Notes: generated by a model not told the origin, from the letters alone. 64,000 nt of DNA from Actinoallomurus sp963823735 (GCA_963823735.1 CAWGMO010000002.1:1860001-1924000), one strand, 5' to 3'; counted from the stretch's first letter, positions 1-8,655 are shown. Translations and numbers: made by a program.

Positions 1-1573
1 TGTGCTTCTCCTCGCACACGACGCGTTCGACGCCCTGCTTCCGGTACGCCTCGAACGCCTCCGCCGGGTGCTCCAGGAAGCCGTCCAGCGACGAGGTGCC
101 TGCGGGCGCCATCGTCGGCGGCAGGTACACCAGCCAGCGCGGGTCGATCGCGAACCGGCTCATGACCTCCAGCGCGGGCGGGATGTTCTCGGCGCGTACG
201 GCGACCCGGCCCATCAGCCGGGTCTCCACGGCCTGCTCGACGTCGCCGATCCGCAGCACGCCGGACTCGCGGTGCGCGCCGGCCGGAGACCGCGGCGCGG
301 CGGTGAGCGGGCGTGCCGGTTCGTACCAGACCTCGCGGGCGGGCACGGAGACGAGCGCGCGCTCCGGGTACCGCAGCGCGGTCAGCTTGCCGCCGAACAC
401 GCAGCCGGTGTCGACGCAGAGCGTGTTGTTCACCCACTCCGCCTCCGGCACGGGCGTGTGGCCGTAGACGACCATGGCGTCGCCGCGGTAGTCGTCGGCC
501 CACGGGTAGCGGACCGGCAGGCCGTACTCGTCGGTCTCCCCCGTCGTCTCCCCGTACAGGGCGAAGGACCGTACGCGGCCGGACGCGCGGCCGTGGTAGG
601 CCTCCTTCAGGCCCGCGTGCGCGACGACGAGCCGCCCTCCGTCGAGGACCAGGTGGCTGACCAGGCCGTCCATGAAGGCCAGCGCCTCGGCCCTGAACTC
701 CTCCGGCTCGGCGGCCAGCTGTTCCAGTGACTCGGCGAGGCCGTGCGCGACCGTGACGCGGGCGCCCCGCATGGCGCGCACGAGCTTGTTCTCGTGGTTG
801 CCGGGGACGCACAGCGCGGTGCCGTCGCGGACCATGCCCATCGCGAGCCGGAGCACGCCCGGGGTGTCCGGGCCGCGGTCGACGAGGTCGCCGACGAACA
901 GCGCCGTACGGCCCTCGGGGTGCGCGGCGCCGACCGCGCGGCCGTGCTCGTCGCGCGTGACCGCGTAGCCGAGCGCCGACAGCAGCTCCTCAAGCTCGGC
1001 GCGGCAGCCGTGCACGTCGCCGATGACGTCGAACGGCCCGGTGACGTCCCGCCGGTCCGGCCACGCCTTCTCGTAGGTGACGTACGCCTGGTCGATCTCG
1101 TCGCCGCGCAGCACGTAGGCGCGCTTGAACTTGCGCTCCAGCTCGCGCATCCCGCGCCGCAGCTCGCGGCGCTGCCGGGGCACGACGTGGTCCGGCAGGT
1201 CGCGGTCGGTGCGGGCGGCGTTCCGCTCCACGGCGACGCTCTCGGGCACGTCGAGCACGATGGCGACGGCGAGCACGTCGTGCTCCTTGGCCAGCTTCAG
1301 CAGCTGCTCGCGGGAGCGCGGCTGCACGTTCGTGGCGTCCACGACGGTGAGCAGCCCCCGCCTGAGCCGCACGCCGACGATGTGGTGCAGGAGCTCGAAG
1401 GCGTCGGCGGTGGCGGACTGGTCGTTCTCGTCGTCGGACACGGCCGCGCGGCACGCGTCCGACGAGACGACCTGCGTCGGCCTGAAGTGGCGCCGCGCGA
1501 AGTGCGACTTGCCGGAGCCGGAGACACCGGCCAGCACCACGAGCCCCATCTCGGGGATCCGCAGCTCGGTCAT
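1..1573 (-). CDS. pnkp: Polynucleotide kinase-phosphatase Pnkp (RNA repair), 3' end beyond the window
   Basis: This is the three-domain RNA end-healing and sealing enzyme of the bacterial Pnkp/Hen1 system. About 524 residues are visible. An N-terminal 5'-kinase has a P-loop (GVSGSGKS, about residues 15-22) and the VDATN motif. A central metallophosphatase has DVIGDVHG, FVGDLVDRGPD, PGNHENK and YGHTP. The ligase-type adenylyltransferase domain has just begun when the window ends at the motif resembling the lysine nucleotidylation site (VVCEEKH). The start is the ATG at 1573, which overlaps the hen1 stop as ATGA, so the two genes are translationally coupled. Family members have about 850 residues, so roughly 330 are missing off the left edge. 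The reading frame is open to base 1. Assignment by domain order and neighbour is strong. Confidence 0.93.
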   Translation of the reverse strand, partial: MTELRIPEMGLVVLAGVSGSGKSHFARRHFRPTQVVSSDACRAAVSDDENDQSATADAFELLHHIVGVRLRRGLLTVVDATNVQPRSREQLLKLAKEHDVLAVAIVLDVPESVAVERNAARTDRDLPDHVVPRQRRELRRGMRELERKFKRAYVLRGDEIDQAYVTYEKAWPDRRDVTGPFDVIGDVHGCRAELEELLSALGYAVTRDEHGRAVGAAHPEGRTALFVGDLVDRGPDTPGVLRLAMGMVRDGTALCVPGNHENKLVRAMRGARVTVAHGLAESLEQLAAEPEEFRAEALAFMDGLVSHLVLDGGRLVVAHAGLKEAYHGRASGRVRSFALYGETTGETDEYGLPVRYPWADDYRGDAMVVYGHTPVPEAEWVNNTLCVDTGCVFGGKLTALRYPERALVSVPAREVWYEPARPLTAAPRSPAGAHRESGVLRIGDVEQAVETRLMGRVAVRAENIPPALEVMSRFAIDPRWLVYLPPTMAPAGTSSLDGFLEHPAEAFEAYRKQGVERVVCEEKH

Positions 1574-2952
1574 CGGGTGAACACCCCCATCTGGGTGGGC
1601 GCGCCGACCTCGGGGTCGTCGTCGCCGACCGGTACGTGACGTACCTGGTAGCCGTACGCTCCGGCGACCGCGCCGGCCCACTCCTTGAAGCGTTCGCGCG
1701 TCCACTCGAAGCGGTGGTCAGGGTGGCGGTGGCCGGTCAGGCCCTCATAGCGCACGTTGTACTCGGCGTTCGGCGTCGTGACGATCACGACGCGGGGCGC
1801 TGCGTCACCGAAGACGACGCGCTCGACGGCGGGCAGCCGCGGCAGGTCGACGTGCTCGATGACCTCCATCAGGACGGCCGCGTCGTACCCGTGGAAGCGC
1901 TCGTCCGCGTACGTCAGCGCGGCGGTGAACAGGCTCAGGCGTTCCCGCTGCCCGGGCGGCATCCGGTCCGGCTTGAGCCTGCGCTCGGCCGCCAGGATCG
2001 CCCGCGCGGACACGTCGGCGCCGGCGACGGAGCGGAAGTAGGGGTCCTGGAGGAGCCGGGCCGTCAGCCGTCCCGAGCCGCAGCCGAGGTCGATCACGCT
2101 CGGCGCGCGCTCCGTACGCAGCGCGTCGAGCACGGCCTCCACGCGGTGTTCGGCCAGCGGGACGCGCGCGTCGGCGGCCTCCTCGTCGACCGGGTCGCGT
2201 TCGAGCGCGTCCTCGGAGATGTCGTCGGCGTCGGCGAGGCGCGCCAGGGCCGTACGGACCAGGCTTCGGCGGTCGGCGAGGTAGGCGCGGGTGACGCGGT
2301 CGCGCTCGGGGTGGGTGGCGAGCCACCCCTCGCCCGCGCGCACCAGCTTGTCGACCTCGTCGGCGGCGACCCAGTAGTGCTTGGAGCTGTCGAGCACTGG
2401 CAGCAGGACGTACAGCTGGTTCAGCGCGTCACTGAGCCGCAGCTCCCCGTCGAGGCGCAGCGTGACGTACCGCGAGTCGCCCCACTCGGGGAAGCGTTCG
2501 TCGAGCGGCACCCGGCGCGCGTCGACCCGCCAGCCGAGCGGCTCGAAGAGGCGTACGGCCGCGTCCGGGCCGCCGCGGCACGGCAGGGCCGGCAGCGTGA
2601 CGGTCAGCGGGATCGGCGTCGCGGCCAGCTCGGCGTGGGTGGCGCTGCGGCCTCGCATCGCGGTGCGGAAGACGTTCGCCATCGCGGAGGCCAGCAGCGA
2701 CGACGCCGCGTACGGCCGGTCGTTGACGTACTGGCCGAGCGAGAAGTCGGGCGTACGCCGGGTCCTGGCCAGCTTGACCGGGTCGACCTCCAGGAGCAGG
2801 GCGGCGGTGCAGCGCTCCTCGCCGGCGTCCGGGTAGAAGACGTGCGCGGTGCCGAACGACTGCTCGAACGCCTGCACCCGGTCCGGGTGCTTCACGAGCA
2901 GGAAGCCGAGATCCGTCGCGGGCCGCACGGTCGTGGTGATCGTCAGTAGCAC
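1570..2952 (-). CDS. hen1: 3'-terminal RNA ribose 2'-O-methyltransferase Hen1
   Basis: Bacterial Hen1 methylates the 2'-OH at a break in RNA before Pnkp seals it, making the repaired RNA resistant to cleavage at the same site. The 460-residue protein has the bacterial N-terminal domain, beginning LLTITTT and ATDLGFLL, and a C-terminal SAM methyltransferase. The SAM loop is VIDLGCGSGRL near residue 287. The Hen1 metal-binding motif is MEVIEHVD near residue 363, with a later His-rich stretch (GHRHPDHRFEWT). The start is a GTG. It is followed by pnkp with a 4-base overlap, forming a two-gene operon. No nuclease or toxin gene is visible beside it in the window. Confidence 0.94.
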   Translation of the reverse strand: MLLTITTTVRPATDLGFLLVKHPDRVQAFEQSFGTAHVFYPDAGEERCTAALLLEVDPVKLARTRRTPDFSLGQYVNDRPYAASSLLASAMANVFRTAMRGRSATHAELAATPIPLTVTLPALPCRGGPDAAVRLFEPLGWRVDARRVPLDERFPEWGDSRYVTLRLDGELRLSDALNQLYVLLPVLDSSKHYWVAADEVDKLVRAGEGWLATHPERDRVTRAYLADRRSLVRTALARLADADDISEDALERDPVDEEAADARVPLAEHRVEAVLDALRTERAPSVIDLGCGSGRLTARLLQDPYFRSVAGADVSARAILAAERRLKPDRMPPGQRERLSLFTAALTYADERFHGYDAAVLMEVIEHVDLPRLPAVERVVFGDAAPRVVIVTTPNAEYNVRYEGLTGHRHPDHRFEWTRERFKEWAGAVAGAYGYQVRHVPVGDDDPEVGAPTQMGVFTR

Positions 2953-2986
2953 GCGGGACAGTGTCCCGGATGTCCGTGCGCTTTCC

Positions 2987-3706
2987 CTACCGGATTTCCC
3001 CGGAGTACGAGGCGAGGCCGCGCACCATCAGCTCCACGCCGAACGCGAGGCGCCGGTCGCCGCCGCCCGACAGGAGCGGCCCGACCATCGAGGTGATGAC
3101 CGGGAAACGGTCGGCCGGCAGGCTCCGGTAGTACGCGTCGATCTGCGCGACGTACTGCTCGGCGTCCTCCGGCGTGCTGCGCCCGCGCTCGCGGTGCAGG
3201 GAGTCCTCGAAGGCGTCGGCGAGGATGTAGAGCGCGAGCCGGTCGAGGAACCAGGCGGCCTCCTGGTCGGGCACGCCGCCGCCGCGCAGGATCGCCAGCA
3301 GCGACTCGGCGAAGCGCAGGGAGTTCGGGCCGACCGGGATGTTGGCGAGGGCGGCGCGCGCGATGCCCGGGTGGCGGGTCCAGACCGCGTGCGCGGCCAG
3401 GGCGGCCTCCAGGACCTGCTCCCGCCAGCGCCCCGGCTCGGGCGCCGGCAGCTCGATCTCGCCGATGACGCGGTCGACCATGTGCTCTAGGAGCTCGTCC
3501 TTGTTCGCGACGTGCGCGTACAGGGAGGCGGGGCCGGTGCGCAGCTCGACGGCGACCCGGCGCATGCTGAGCGCGTCCAGGCCCTCGGCGTCGAGGATCT
3601 TCATGGCGGTGTCGACGATCAGCTCGCGGCTGAGCGGGCGGCGCTGCCGCGCGTCCTTACGGGGACGTCGCCACGGCGGGGGCGGAATCTCGGTCGTCCC
3701 TGTCAA
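2987..3706 (-). CDS. TetR/AcrR-family transcriptional regulator
   Basis: A one-component repressor of about 239 residues. The N-terminal helix-turn-helix reads LIVDTAMKILDAEGLDALSMRRVA and continues into GPASLYAHVANKDELLEHMVD, the usual TetR recognition helix. The C-terminal ligand domain is of the TetR_C type common in actinomycetes. I chose the TTG at 3706 because a GAGGAGG ribosome site lies about five bases upstream at 3712-3718. A longer reading from 3787 would run through Arg-rich sequence and the hairpin at 3754-3780. It lies downstream of the F420-type oxidoreductase gene on the same strand. Its ligand and targets cannot be read from sequence. Confidence 0.88.
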   Translation of the reverse strand: MTGTTEIPPPPWRRPRKDARQRRPLSRELIVDTAMKILDAEGLDALSMRRVAVELRTGPASLYAHVANKDELLEHMVDRVIGEIELPAPEPGRWREQVLEAALAAHAVWTRHPGIARAALANIPVGPNSLRFAESLLAILRGGGVPDQEAAWFLDRLALYILADAFEDSLHRERGRSTPEDAEQYVAQIDAYYRSLPADRFPVITSMVGPLLSGGGDRRLAFGVELMVRGLASYSGEIR

Positions 3707-3753
3707 CGCGGCCTCCTCTCTTCGAACAGCGTACCTTCGGCGAACGCCGTTCC

Positions 3754-3780
3754 GCCGGGGAGCGCCGCGCGCTCCCCGGC
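3754..3780. terminator. Hairpin between oxidoreductase and TetR genes
   Basis: A perfect 11-bp inverted repeat (3754-3764 and 3770-3780, GCCGGGGAGCG arm) with a 5-base loop lies between the oxidoreductase stop and the TetR ribosome site. It has no T tract, as is usual for actinobacterial hairpin terminators. It could end or attenuate transcription from the upstream gene. Confidence 0.55.
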
Positions 3781-3789
3781 ACGGCACGC

Positions 3790-4713
3790 TCAGACCTGCG
3801 GGAGCACGTCGCTCGCCAGCAGCTCAAGGTGGTCCAGGTCGTCGAGGTCCAGCACCTGGAGGTACATCCGCTCGGCGCCGATGCCGCCGAACTCCCCAAG
3901 CCGGTCGACCACCTCGGCCGGTGTGCCGGCGACGCCGTTCGCCCGCAGGTCCTCCAGCGGGCGGCCGATGGCCTCGGCGCGGCGCCGCAGCTCCGCGTCG
4001 TCGCGTCCGCAGCAGATGACCTGCGCGGCCGAGAACGTGAGGGACCCGGCGTGACGGCCGCCGTTGGAACACGCGGCGCGTACGCGCTCGAAGGCCTCGC
4101 GGGTGCCGTCGAGCGAGTTGAACGGGACGTTGTACTCATCGGCGTACCGCGCGGCGAGCCGAGGGGTGCGCTTGGCGCCCGCACCGCCGACGATCACCGG
4201 CGGACGGGGCTGGACCGGCTTCGGCAACGCCGGGGAGCCGACCAGGGTGTAGTGGGTGCCGTCGAAGTCGTACGTCTTCCCGGCCGGGGTCTCCCACAGG
4301 CCGGTGACGATCTCCAACTGCTCTTCAAGGCGGTCGAAGCGCTCCTTCAGGCCGGGGAACGGGATCCCGTACGCCTTGTGCTCCTCCTCGAACCAGCCGG
4401 TGCCAAGGCCCAGCTCGACGCGCCCGCCGCTCATCTCGTCGACGTTCGCGACGGAGATGGCGAGCGGGCCGGGAAGCCGGAACGTCGCGGCGCTCACCAG
4501 GGTGCCGAGCCGGATGCGCTCGGTCTCCCTGGCGAGACCGGCAAGGGTGATCCAGGCGTCGGACGGCCCGGGAAGGCCGCTGCCGCCCATTTTCAGGTAG
4601 TGGTCGGAACGGAAGAACGCGTCGAAGCCGAGTTCCTCGGTGGCTTTGGCGACGCGGAGCAGGGTGGCATAGCTCGCCCCCTGCTGGGGCTCGGTGAAGA
4701 TCCTCAAAAGCAT
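3790..4713 (-). CDS. LLM-class F420-dependent oxidoreductase
   Basis: A luciferase-like (beta/alpha)8 barrel enzyme of about 307 residues, expected to use coenzyme F420. The sequence begins MLLRIFTEPQQGASY and has DAFFRSDHY, LGLGTGWFEEEHKAYGIPFP and PPVIVGGAGAKRTPRLAARY, all typical of this class. I chose the ATG at 4713 over 4722 because homologues begin at this point and an AGGATGG-like site precedes it. The substrate cannot be predicted. A TetR gene follows on the same strand but a hairpin separates them. A remnant of another F420-type enzyme lies at 8660-8809. Confidence 0.88.
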   Translation of the reverse strand: MLLRIFTEPQQGASYATLLRVAKATEELGFDAFFRSDHYLKMGGSGLPGPSDAWITLAGLARETERIRLGTLVSAATFRLPGPLAISVANVDEMSGGRVELGLGTGWFEEEHKAYGIPFPGLKERFDRLEEQLEIVTGLWETPAGKTYDFDGTHYTLVGSPALPKPVQPRPPVIVGGAGAKRTPRLAARYADEYNVPFNSLDGTREAFERVRAACSNGGRHAGSLTFSAAQVICCGRDDAELRRRAEAIGRPLEDLRANGVAGTPAEVVDRLGEFGGIGAERMYLQVLDLDDLDHLELLASDVLPQV

Positions 4714-4762
4714 GTCGCCCATCCTGCTACCGCGTCGTCATGATCCGCCATCGGTTCCCTGT

Positions 4763-4796
4763 GTTGCCTGCCCGGGCGGTCGCCCGGGCAGGCAAC
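4763..4796. terminator. Terminator downstream of the LPXTG protein gene
   Basis: A perfect 16-bp inverted repeat (4763-4778 and 4781-4796; arm begins GTTGCCTGCCC) with a 2-base loop starts five bases beyond the stop codon of the leftward surface-protein gene. It also separates that gene from the oxidoreductase promoter. Confidence 0.75.
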
Positions 4797-4800
4797 GTGG

Positions 4801-7158
4801 CTAGCCCTCTTCGCTGCGGCGCGTACGGCCGAAGCGGTAGAGGGCCACGCCCGCGCCCGCCAGGCCGAGGCCGGACAGGGCGAGCAGGGCCGAGGACGTG
4901 CCCGTGGACGGCAGGCGCCGTACGGTCACGTTCGGCCGCGAGGCCACCGGGCGTGCCATCCGCGTGTGGCAGGCGGCACCGCCACCGCCGCACTGGAAGT
5001 GCTCCGGACGCCCGGCCGGGCGCGCGTGCATCGCCGGCCGGATGTGGTGGCCGCCGCGCGGCATGGAGCCGAGCGGGCAGATGAAACCGGTGCCCTGCGC
5101 GAGGCAGCCCCGGTGGGCGCGGCCACGCGGGACGCGGACCCAGGGAGCCTCGGCGTGGTGACGCCGGCCCGGAAAGTGGCCCGGCAGGATCACCGGGTCG
5201 TCCGCCGGACGGCCCATGACGTGGTGCTCGGGACGCTCCTCGGTCTTGCCGACACCCGCGAGAGGCGTGATGGCGCTCTTGCCGGGGACGACGACCGGGT
5301 GTGCCTGCTCGCCCGCGCACGACGGCGCGGCCTGCTGGCCGGCCTCGTCACGGGTGGCCATCGGCTTGTCGGCGAGAGCCGAGCACGGCGTGACGCCCTC
5401 GGCGCCCGGTGCCACGACCGGAACGTCCGGGTGGACGACCGGACGGTCCTGTGCCGCGACGCACCCGCAGGCGGCCGGGATACCGGACGCCCCCGCGCAC
5501 GGCGAGGTCACGGGCACGTCCTGAGCGGCGACCGGCTTCTCCGCGACGGCGCCGCAGGGCAGGGTCGTGTTCGTTCCCGGGGCGCCGATCACATCGGTGG
5601 CGTTCGGTGCCTCGGGCGCCTTGGGCGCGTCCGGGACGACCGGAGCCGCGTGCTCGTTCGACGTGTGCGACACGGGAGCCGCGGGCGTGTCCGGTGCCTT
5701 GGGCGCCTTGGGCGCCTCGGGAGCGTCAGGCGCTCCCGGCACGACGACGACGCCGGTGGCGGGCCGGCGCGGGGCCGCGGGGCGGTCCTGCGTGGCCGTG
5801 CCCTGCGCCGCGGCGCACGGCGGGACGGCGGGCACGACCGGCTGCTCCGCCGCCTTGGCGGCCTCGCACGGCGTCAGTGCCGGACGGTCCTTGACCGTCC
5901 ACCCCTGACCCACCGCACACGGCGGAACGGCGGAACCGTCCTCCGTGACCGGCTTCCGCGCCTGGCACGGTGTCCGGGCGGGCTGCTCCTTGACCGTCCA
6001 CCCCTGTGCCGCCGCGCACGGCGGAACGGCGGGCACGACCGGCTGCTCCGCCGCCTTGGCGGCGGCCTCGCACGGCGTCAGGGCCGGGCGGTCCGGGACC
6101 GCGACGGGCGCCTGCGGGACGAACACCACGTTCGGCGCGGGCCGGCACGCGCACGCGCCGGGTCCTCCCGCCGCGCACGGCGGGACCTCCGCCTTCGCCT
6201 CGGTCGCGGGCTTGGCGGCGGCGCACGGCGTCACCGCCCGGTCGGGCGCCGGGGCGCACGACGACGGCTCAGCGGCGCACGGCGCCGCTGCCTGGCCGGC
6301 GGTGGCGCACGACGGGACGTCCGCTTCGTGCGTACCGGGTTCGAGCGCGCACCGCGCTCCGCCCTGCTTGCCGGGGGACGCCGCCGAGGCCGGGATGGGC
6401 CGCGGCGCGTTCCGTACGGTGTCGCAGGTGCCCGCGGCCGGCTTGAGCGCGCGCGTCTTGCCGGCGACCCGCGCCGGCAGGATCAGGGCACACGGGCCGA
6501 CCGGAGCGTACGGCGACACCGAGCTGCGGACGACGACGGCCTCAGAGGACCGCGGACCGCGCTCGGTCTGCATGACGGGGTACGGGACGGGGTCCGTGCC
6601 ACCGGCCTTGCCCGAGGTGCCGGGCGGGAACGCGGTGGTCCGCCGCGTCTCCGCGACCGGGGCGTTGCGCCAGGTGACCTGGACGGGGCTGATGAGCGAT
6701 TTGGCGGTGCGCACCTTCGGTGCCACCGCAGCGGTGATCTCGCCGCGCTTCGTCTCGCCCTGCGGGAGAAGACCGATCTTGCAGAAGAGCCTGCTGCCGT
6801 GCTGCCAGTGGCACTTCGGCGGTACGGCGAGAACCTTCAGGCTCTTGTCGGGTGTCGCCGCGAGGACGACGTTCCGCGCCGGGAGCGAACCCTTGTTGGT
6901 GACCTCGTACGGCCATTTGTACGTACGGCCGGGCAGGATCGCGCCCTGTGGCCCCTTTGTGTCGACCACGAGGTTGGCGCGCCCGTGCCCGTTTCGGCGA
7001 TCGTGGTCCCGACGTGAGACGTCGTGATTGTGCTTTCGCGCCGTAGAACCGGTGGCGGCATGTGCGAGCTGCGGCAAGGCGGCAAAACACGAGATGGCCG
7101 CCACCACCGAGATACTCCGGGTTCCGGCACGCACGGCGCGGCCAGAGAAGTCGATCAT
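4801..7158 (-). CDS. Cys/Pro/Ala-rich LPXTG-anchored surface protein
   Basis: A 785-residue exported wall protein of unknown function. Residues 1-34 form a signal peptide ending LAHAATG. Residues about 55-175 look like one Ig-like or DUF11-type beta domain (PGRTYKWPYEVTNKG) with two cysteines. About 470 residues of low-complexity Pro/Ala sequence follow, with cysteines placed regularly in motifs such as TPCEAA, PPCAAAQG and SPCAG. The C-terminus is a sortase signal: LPSTG, a hydrophobic helix and RRSEEG. Some repeats are nearly identical at DNA level (see 5807-6081). The start ATG has a GGGGGACA site upstream. A hairpin follows the stop. The even spacing of many cysteines suggests an oxidised, disulfide-stiffened stalk, which is an inference. 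Confidence 0.85.
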   Translation of the reverse strand: MIDFSGRAVRAGTRSISVVAAISCFAALPQLAHAATGSTARKHNHDVSRRDHDRRNGHGRANLVVDTKGPQGAILPGRTYKWPYEVTNKGSLPARNVVLAATPDKSLKVLAVPPKCHWQHGSRLFCKIGLLPQGETKRGEITAAVAPKVRTAKSLISPVQVTWRNAPVAETRRTTAFPPGTSGKAGGTDPVPYPVMQTERGPRSSEAVVVRSSVSPYAPVGPCALILPARVAGKTRALKPAAGTCDTVRNAPRPIPASAASPGKQGGARCALEPGTHEADVPSCATAGQAAAPCAAEPSSCAPAPDRAVTPCAAAKPATEAKAEVPPCAAGGPGACACRPAPNVVFVPQAPVAVPDRPALTPCEAAAKAAEQPVVPAVPPCAAAQGWTVKEQPARTPCQARKPVTEDGSAVPPCAVGQGWTVKDRPALTPCEAAKAAEQPVVPAVPPCAAAQGTATQDRPAAPRRPATGVVVVPGAPDAPEAPKAPKAPDTPAAPVSHTSNEHAAPVVPDAPKAPEAPNATDVIGAPGTNTTLPCGAVAEKPVAAQDVPVTSPCAGASGIPAACGCVAAQDRPVVHPDVPVVAPGAEGVTPCSALADKPMATRDEAGQQAAPSCAGEQAHPVVVPGKSAITPLAGVGKTEERPEHHVMGRPADDPVILPGHFPGRRHHAEAPWVRVPRGRAHRGCLAQGTGFICPLGSMPRGGHHIRPAMHARPAGRPEHFQCGGGGAACHTRMARPVASRPNVTVRRLPSTGTSSALLALSGLGLAGAGVALYRFGRTRRSEEG
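5807..6081. repeat. Intragenic direct repeats in the LPXTG gene
   Basis: Two copies of a roughly 72-75 base unit (about 5807-5878 and 6008-6081) differ by a few substitutions and one 3-base indel. They encode the AEQPVVPAVPPCAAAQG module. A second short repeat (about 5888-5907 and 5988-6006) encodes the WTVK motif. The high identity indicates recent in-frame duplication. Confidence 0.8.
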
Positions 7159-7356
7159 ACTTGTCCCCCGTGACCTGCTCAGATGCTATTGACAACGTCC
7201 CGTTCTAATCGGTCCGGAGATAACCGCATAGCAGCGCGTCGGCGTGTCGTCACAAAGAGTGATGGTAAAAACCCGGCTGTCGGTCGACTACCAGTAACGT
7301 TTATGGCGCGGAGCGATAGTTCTATTGACGGTTTTTCGACCAAAAGGAACACGCTC

Positions 7357-7566
7357 GTGCCTGAGAAAAAGGTCACCGCGGCAACAGTCGCCGGTGCCAT
7401 CGCCACGATTCTCGTCTGGATTCTGAACCTGGCGGGAGTCAACGTGCCATCGGAGGTGGCGGCGGCGATCGCCACCGTCCTCGCGGCCGTCGCGGGCTAC
7501 CTGGCGCCGCACACGCACCGCCCCGACCTCGCGGCCCCCGCCGCACCCGCCAAGAAGGGCTCCTGA
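7357..7566 (+). CDS. Small holin-like membrane protein
   Basis: A 69-residue protein with two hydrophobic helices (KVTAATVAGAIATILVWIL and EVAAAIATVLAAVAGYLAP) and a short Pro/Ala/Lys tail. The GTG start at 7357 has an AAGGA site at 7344-7348. A longer reading from 7183 is unlikely because its extra residues are polar and unstructured. The PEKKVTAATVAG start and two-helix plan resemble holin-like proteins of actinobacteriophages, but no endolysin or phage gene is adjacent. It is transcribed divergently from the LPXTG protein gene. Function is unproven. Confidence 0.65.
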   Translation: MPEKKVTAATVAGAIATILVWILNLAGVNVPSEVAAAIATVLAAVAGYLAPHTHRPDLAAPAAPAKKGS

Positions 7567-7571
7567 CCGCA

Positions 7572-7611
7572 GGGCGGCCCGGCGGGTCCGCGCGGATCCA
7601 CCGGGCCGCCC
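7572..7611. terminator. Bidirectional terminator between convergent genes
   Basis: An 11-bp perfect inverted repeat (7572-7582 and 7601-7611, GGGCGGCCCGG arm) has a second small stem inside. It lies between the stop codons of the holin-like and lipoprotein genes. Confidence 0.7.
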
Positions 7612-7620
7612 GCGGCCGCG

Positions 7621-8106
7621 TCAGCCGGTGCTGTCGCCGCAGTCGACCGTCATGTCGCCGCCGGAGCTCGACGCGTCCTTGACCAGCTCGCCGTCGACCT
7701 TGAGGGAACAGCTCAGCGAACCGTCGGCGACGCTGTGCGCGCGAACGTCGAAGTCCTGCCCGTCGGCCACGGTGAAGGTCTTGCTCCAGGGCGGTGAGAC
7801 GACGAGGCGCTTCTTCCTCTCGCCGGGCACCGCGTAGGTCACGGTGGCCCTGCGGACGCTGCCGCCGACGGCGAAGGTCACCCGGCGCGCAGCGCCTCCG
7901 GGCTCGACCGGCGGCAAGGGAGTGGCCGTGACGGCGGGAGGCTCCGCCGGCGCGCCGCCGGGCGACGCACTCGCCGGGACGGATGGCGCGCTCGCCGAGG
8001 CGGATGGCGCGCCCGCCGCGGGCGTCTCCGTACGCCGGGCGTGGTGGCCGCCGGGCGAGCAGGCGGCGAGCAGGAGCAGGGCGGTCAGGAACACCGGGAT
8101 CCGCAT
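7621..8106 (-). CDS. MmpS-like lipoprotein
   Basis: A 161-residue secreted lipoprotein. The signal peptide ends in the lipobox LLAACS (Cys about residue 16). A Ser/Pro/Ala linker follows to about residue 70. The last 90 residues form a small beta domain (ATVTYAVPGERKK, PPWSKTF, LSCSLKVDGELVKD, VDCG) with a Cys pair. This pattern matches the periplasmic domain of mycobacterial MmpS proteins, which partner MmpL transporters. No MmpL gene is in the window. It converges on the holin-like gene. Confidence 0.75.
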   Translation of the reverse strand: MRIPVFLTALLLLAACSPGGHHARRTETPAAGAPSASASAPSVPASASPGGAPAEPPAVTATPLPPVEPGGAARRVTFAVGGSVRRATVTYAVPGERKKRLVVSPPWSKTFTVADGQDFDVRAHSVADGSLSCSLKVDGELVKDASSSGGDMTVDCGDSTG

Positions 8107-8247
8107 GCCGTCCTCCAGTCACGATGACACTGTGCGCTCACCACACTACGCACCGTGATCGATCGATGACCCAGGTGGGCTCGGGTCTACTGTGGGCGTC
8201 CGAGAGCGGGCCGCTCGCCGCCCGCTCGCGTCAGCGGGAGTTCACCC

Positions 8248-8655
8248 TTGACCGACCAGTCGCGTTCCGCGCTCCGGCTCGCCGCGTTGCTCGCCGGGGC
8301 GGGCACGATGCACTTCGTCGCCCCCCGGCCGTACGACTCGATCGTCCCCGAACGGCTTCCCGGCGGCCCGCGCCTGTGGACCTACCTCAGCGGCGTCGCC
8401 GAGCTCGCCTGCGCCGCCGCGGTCGCTTGCCCCCGCACCCGTACGGCCGGGAGCCTCGCCGCGGCCGGGCTGTTCGTCGCCGTCCTCCCGGCGAACATCA
8501 AGATGGCCCGCGACTGGAACGACCGGCCGCTGCCCCTGCGCGCCGCCGCGTACGCCCGGCTGCCGCTCCAGGTCCCCCTCGTCACCTGGGCCCTCAGCGT
8601 GACCCGCGCCGCACGCCAGGCCGAGCGCCCCGTCGAGATCGTCTCCGCGCAGTAG
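8248..8655 (+). CDS. DoxX-like integral membrane protein
   Basis: A 135-residue protein with about four hydrophobic segments and features of the DoxX/DUF4267 superfamily (GTMHFVAPRPYDSIVP, YLSGVAELACAAA, PANIKMARDW). The TTG start at 8248 is supported by a GCGGGAG site at 8234-8240. Members are often annotated as membrane redox or solute proteins, but no function is established for this type. The decayed PPOX fragment follows directly. Confidence 0.78.
   Translation: MTDQSRSALRLAALLAGAGTMHFVAPRPYDSIVPERLPGGPRLWTYLSGVAELACAAAVACPRTRTAGSLAAAGLFVAVLPANIKMARDWNDRPLPLRAAAYARLPLQVPLVTWALSVTRAARQAERPVEIVSAQ

Noticed and set aside
5807..6081. Possible CRISPR-like repeats
   Set aside because: Only two unequal copies exist, they are in frame inside a coding region, and no cas genes are present.
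4966..7017. 683-codon open frame opposite the LPXTG protein
   Set aside because: Arg/Gly-rich shadow of GC-biased codons. The opposite strand has signal peptide, repeats and a sorting signal.
7183..7356. N-terminal extension of the holin-like protein from ATG 7183
   Set aside because: Those residues are polar and irregular, base composition is promoter-like, and GTG 7357 has a good ribosome site.
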